DNA from: Thermococcus sp. | GTDB lineage: Archaea; Methanobacteriota_B; Thermococci; Thermococcales; Thermococcaceae | Direction of reading: 5' to 3' | DNA length: 7,131 bases | NCBI GenBank assembly: GCA_027035445.1 | Contig: JALVUT010000322.1 | Span: 1 to 7,131 of the forward strand | The notes under the pieces: generated by a model | Database searches by the model: none | What the model was told of the DNA's origin: nothing | The model's input: only the letters and a program-made list of their open reading frames with translations | Position numbers and translations under genes: made by a program | Shown: positions 4,643-7,131 of the stretch, in pieces | Layout of the letters: each line of letters starts with the position of its first letter | Position numbering within the stretch: position 1 is the stretch's first letter

Positions 4643-7131
4643 TCAGCGCCTCCGCCATCTAAGGAGGAGGGGTATGAGTGCAAGGACGAGCAGCGCAGCC
4701 GGACCGCAGATGCTTCTGCCGGAGCTGGTAGATGTTGAAGTTGGTGTGGTCGATGTGGCACTGGAGGTGCTTGGGCTGCTGGTTGGGGATGGTGTTGGGC
4801 TGGTGGATGTGCTCGACGTGGTGGTCTGGCTCGGTGTGGGGCTCGACGTGGTGGTTGCAGTGCTGGATGAGGTCGTTGATGTGGTGGGCATTTCAGCCCC
4901 CGTACCGTTTATGAGTGTCACCATTCTGACCGTTGCGAGGCTGCTGGTGTTCACGTTGTATGAGCTGAGCTGCTGTTCTTGGGTTGGTTTGAATCCCGGT
5001 GGGGCCAGGAGGTCCATAACCCTTGGGGCAACCCCGGCTATTATCGCATTCGGGTCTCCTCCCCCGATCTTCCATTGTGAGGCTTTAACAGCTACATCAC
5101 GCCACTTGTCTATTCCGTAACCGTCCTGGGAGCCAACGAGAACGGCAGCGTAGAGCCCATAGCTCCCAACGCTCAGGTACTTAATGGGAACCTTGACTAT
5201 GATGGCGTTCTTTGTCGGGTCAACTGAGATTTTAAGGGTGTTCTGTATCTTTGTTCCGTTGGGTAGCACTATGTAGTCTGCCCATCCCTGAACCCTTATC
5301 GCGAGATCCCATGGGTGTTTGGGGTCGAGTTTGACGTTTGATCCTGGTCCGTTTTTGTATATCTTTATTGCTGATGTGTTGCCTCCTTTTTTGAAGTCGA
5401 AGTACGCTTCGATCATTTGCAGGCTGAAACCGTTCGGCCCGTTCCACGGGTTACCCCCAAGATTCCTAAAGTAGAACTCGAGCGTCCAGTACTCCTTGCC
5501 CTTCATCATCACGAACTTTGTGAGGTCGAATACTCCGGGTTTGAAGACTTTGTCCGTTGGGTACGTGTAGGTTCCGGGCCCATGATCATCACCGACCGGA
5601 TCGTTAACCACTATGGCCGGCGGTATCATTGGTATCATGTCCACCGTGGCAAGTTCGCTCTTGTTTGTGCTGTATGAGCTGAGCTGCTGTTCTTGGGTTG
5701 GTTTGAATCCCGGTGGGGCCAGGAGGTCCATAACCCTTGGGGCAACCCCGGCTATTATCGCGTCCGGGTTTCCCCCTCCTATCTTCCATTGTGAGGCTTT
5801 AACGGCAACGTCACGCCAGTTGTCTATTCCGTAACCATCCTGGGAACCGACCAGTACTGTCCCATAGAGGCCGTAGCTCATGTTAAGCTTCATGTACTCC
5901 TTGGGCATCGTTACTATAATGGCGTTCTTCGTCGGGTCGACTGAGATTTTAAGGGCGTTCTGTATCTTTGTTCCATTGGACAGCACTATGTAATCTGCCC
6001 ACCCTTGAACCCTTATCGCGAGATCCCATGGGTGTTTGGGGTCGAGTTTGACGTTTGATCCTGGTCCGTTTTTGTATATCTTTATTGCTGATGTGTTGCC
6101 TCCTTTTTTGAAGTCGAAGTATGCCTCAATCATTTGCAGGCTGAAACCGTTCGGCCCGTTCCACGGGTTACCCCCAAGATTCCTAAAGTAGAATATCATC
6201 ATGTAGTCGTCTTCCTGCTGTATGAGCTGGAACCTAGTGAGGTCGAATACTCCGGGTTTGAAGACTTTGTCCGTTGGGTACGTGTAGGTTCCAGGCCCAT
6301 GATCATCACCAATCGGGTCTTTGATGTCGACGAGAACAACTCCTTTAACCTGCTTCGGTAGTTTCAGTTCCACGGGCGTTGTTATAACTGAGAGGTTGCC
6401 GTTGTGGAGTGTTGAGACCGCAAAGTAAACGTCGGTTGGGTTCTCGATGTATTTGAATGGAACCGTCACCTCAACCCCGCCGGCGGTGGCCGTGGAGTTG
6501 AGCTCCGCCACCTTACTGTATGTGTTGTATCCCGTTGCGTTGTACAGTGTGACCTTTCCGTTTTTGTACACGACATGTGTCGTTATCATCAGCCCCACGC
6601 TCTGGGCACTGTACGGGAACGTCGTGTAGGTCAGCTCCTTCGGAATCGGCTGTCCCACTGTGAATGTGTTTCCTATGAACCTGTTGGGATTCCACAGGCT
6701 TATCTCGAAGTTTGAAACGTTCCCGCCCACGATGAAGTGGAAGCCTTTGCTGTCGAAGTAAACGCTCACGTTCTCCGCGTATGGGCTCAGGCTTGAGTAT
6801 GTTGCCCTCTTATCCTTGGTGAGTCCGACGGTTGCTCTGACCACGTACGGCTGGCCGTCCGGGAAGTAGTTACCGTAGAGGTAGCTCGGTGGGTTTATTC
6901 CTGCGAGTTTGTACATCTCGTAAAGGTTGTCCTTGAAGAGCCTTCCAAACCCCTGGTCAAAACCGCTGTTTTGATCGTTTCCGTACCACCAGAACCAGTC
7001 GCTACCCTCGGCACGCATGAGGTATTCAAACGCTCTGTTCCAGTCTGAAGCGGACATGCTGGACTTGTGTTCAAAGAGGGTTTTTCTGGCGAGGTACAGC
7101 CAGTACCAGCCCATATTCTCCTGCCTTTCAC
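4643..7131 (-). CDS. apu: Amylopullulanase (GH57 type II pullulanase), C-terminal part; 5' end off the right edge
   Basis: The frame is open to the right edge, giving 828 visible residues; numbering here starts at the internal Met at 7114. Residues 1-80 are the end of a GH57 catalytic region with the typical AEGSDWFWWYG (35-45). The nucleophile and acid/base residues lie outside the window. A beta-rich domain follows (about 85-260), then two near-identical DOMON/glucodextranase-type modules (266-494 and 505-732), a Ser/Thr/Pro linker (743-797), and a tail with C803-G804-P805, a hydrophobic segment and terminal arginines, which matches the CGP-CTERM sorting signal. The protein should therefore be displayed on the cell surface, cutting alpha-1,4 and alpha-1,6 bonds of starch and pullulan. 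Many N-x-S/T sequons suit an exported glycoprotein. The signal peptide should be beyond the edge. It precedes malK by 27 bp in the same direction, so its products probably feed that importer. An unrelated GH57 specificity cannot be excluded without the catalytic half. Confidence 0.88.
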   Translation of the reverse strand, partial: ERQENMGWYWLYLARKTLFEHKSSMSASDWNRAFEYLMRAEGSDWFWWYGNDQNSGFDQGFGRLFKDNLYEMYKLAGINPPSYLYGNYFPDGQPYVVRATVGLTKDKRATYSSLSPYAENVSVYFDSKGFHFIVGGNVSNFEISLWNPNRFIGNTFTVGQPIPKELTYTTFPYSAQSVGLMITTHVVYKNGKVTLYNATGYNTYSKVAELNSTATAGGVEVTVPFKYIENPTDVYFAVSTLHNGNLSVITTPVELKLPKQVKGVVLVDIKDPIGDDHGPGTYTYPTDKVFKPGVFDLTRFQLIQQEDDYMMIFYFRNLGGNPWNGPNGFSLQMIEAYFDFKKGGNTSAIKIYKNGPGSNVKLDPKHPWDLAIRVQGWADYIVLSNGTKIQNALKISVDPTKNAIIVTMPKEYMKLNMSYGLYGTVLVGSQDGYGIDNWRDVAVKASQWKIGGGNPDAIIAGVAPRVMDLLAPPGFKPTQEQQLSSYSTNKSELATVDMIPMIPPAIVVNDPVGDDHGPGTYTYPTDKVFKPGVFDLTKFVMMKGKEYWTLEFYFRNLGGNPWNGPNGFSLQMIEAYFDFKKGGNTSAIKIYKNGPGSNVKLDPKHPWDLAIRVQGWADYIVLPNGTKIQNTLKISVDPTKNAIIVKVPIKYLSVGSYGLYAAVLVGSQDGYGIDKWRDVAVKASQWKIGGGDPNAIIAGVAPRVMDLLAPPGFKPTQEQQLSSYNVNTSSLATVRMVTLINGTGAEMPTTSTTSSSTATTTSSPTPSQTTTSSTSTSPTPSPTSSPSTSSATSTTPTSTSTSSGRSICGPAALLVLALIPLLLRWRRR
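4646..4723 (-). other. CGP-CTERM-like surface-anchoring tail of the amylopullulanase
   Basis: The last 26 residues run SGRSICGPA, then a hydrophobic stretch of about 12 residues (LLVLALIPLLL), then RWRRR at the stop. This tripartite layout (Cys-Gly-Pro, hydrophobic segment, Arg cluster) is the CGP-CTERM signal known from Thermococcales surface proteins. The processing enzyme is not established to my knowledge, and the invariant Cys may be a modification site. It anchors the enzyme in the membrane at least transiently. Confidence 0.8.
4724..4888 (-). repeat. Ser/Thr/Pro-rich linker, low complexity
   Basis: Fifty-five residues made almost only of Ser, Thr and Pro separate the last module from the anchor. 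Such linkers are probably O-glycosylated and span the S-layer. The DNA has internal micro-repeats: the 15-mer GCTCGACGTGGTGGT (plus strand) occurs at 4811-4825 and 4841-4855, exactly 10 codons apart. This suggests length change by slippage or unequal exchange. Confidence 0.8.
4919..5602 (-). repeat. Tandem module copy 2 (DOMON/glucodextranase-type), C-terminal copy
   Basis: This 684-bp unit encodes residues 505-732, from DPVGDDHG to LATVRMV. It is about 84% identical in protein (my hand count) to copy 1 and one codon shorter (SVG against KLNM). The module type is familiar from the C-terminus of glucodextranases and archaeal amylopullulanases, where carbohydrate or surface-layer binding has been proposed. 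The conserved acidic DPxGDDxGPGxYxYP start could bind calcium. Function is inferred from the family. Confidence 0.75.
5633..6319 (-). repeat. Tandem module copy 1 (DOMON/glucodextranase-type), N-terminal copy
   Basis: This 687-bp unit encodes residues 266-494, from DPIGDDHG to LATVDMI, and is followed by a connector of about 10 residues (PMIPPAIVVN) to copy 2. It differs from copy 2 mainly in one segment (FQLIQQEDDYMMI against FVMMKGKEYWTLE), in the MPKEYMKLNM segment and at the C-terminal end. The two differing segments are predicted surface strands or loops and could alter ligand contact. Confidence 0.75.

Noticed and set aside
4674..5120. A 148-codon plus-strand open frame opposite the amylopullulanase C-terminus
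   Set aside because: It mirrors the low-complexity Ser/Thr linker and the repeated module. It has no recognisable domain or promoter, and the minus-strand frame is clearly the real gene.
4919..6319. The large direct repeat as a mobile element or assembly duplication
   Set aside because: Both copies stay in one reading frame, differ by substitutions and one codon, and lack terminal inverted repeats or a transposase. They are protein modules.

Overview
The window looks like a chromosomal segment of a Thermococcus-type hyperthermophilic euryarchaeon. Four things point there: archaeal TATA-like boxes about 25 nt ahead of genes, GGTG-type ribosome binding sites, a Thermococcales-type C-terminal sorting tail (Cys-Gly-Pro, hydrophobic stretch, Arg cluster), and an amylopullulanase-MalK pair like the maltodextrin-uptake loci I know from Pyrococcus and Thermococcus. 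The organism call rests on recognition; no search was run.

Layout, left to right. (1) 1-619, minus: N-terminal 206 codons of an M20-family zinc peptidase/dipeptidase, cut by the left edge. (2) 620-814: divergent intergenic region with one promoter facing each way. (3) 815-1630, plus: complete MBL-fold hydrolase with a TTG start behind a strong Shine-Dalgarno (SD) sequence. (4) 1634-3001, minus: complete alpha-D-phosphohexomutase-superfamily enzyme, tail to tail with gene 3 with only 3 bp between them; a phosphopentomutase role is plausible. (5) 3031-3432, minus: UPF0146-family protein with a small Rossmann-like fold and unknown role. (6) 3433-3496: short A/T-rich gap with a duplicated TATA-like/G-run motif. 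(7) 3497-4615, minus: complete MalK ATPase. (8) 4643-7131, minus: C-terminal 828 codons of a large secreted GH57 amylopullulanase, cut by the right edge.

Genes 8 and 7 are 27 bp apart and read the same way, so they are probably the distal part of a maltodextrin operon. The surface enzyme cuts starch or pullulan outside the cell, and MalK powers import of the oligosaccharides through permeases presumably encoded beyond the right edge. Genes 5 and 4 also read leftward but each has its own promoter-like sequence. A sugar-phosphate mutase beside the sugar-import genes fits a carbohydrate neighbourhood.

The most distinctive signal is in the amylopullulanase. It carries two roughly 229-residue DOMON/glucodextranase-type modules in tandem whose DNA shows perfect-identity tracts of 91, 116, 65 and 56 bp separated by clearly diverged segments. 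After them come a 55-residue Ser/Thr/Pro linker and a CGP-CTERM-like anchor. I found no clearly new system, mobile element, CRISPR array or RNA gene.
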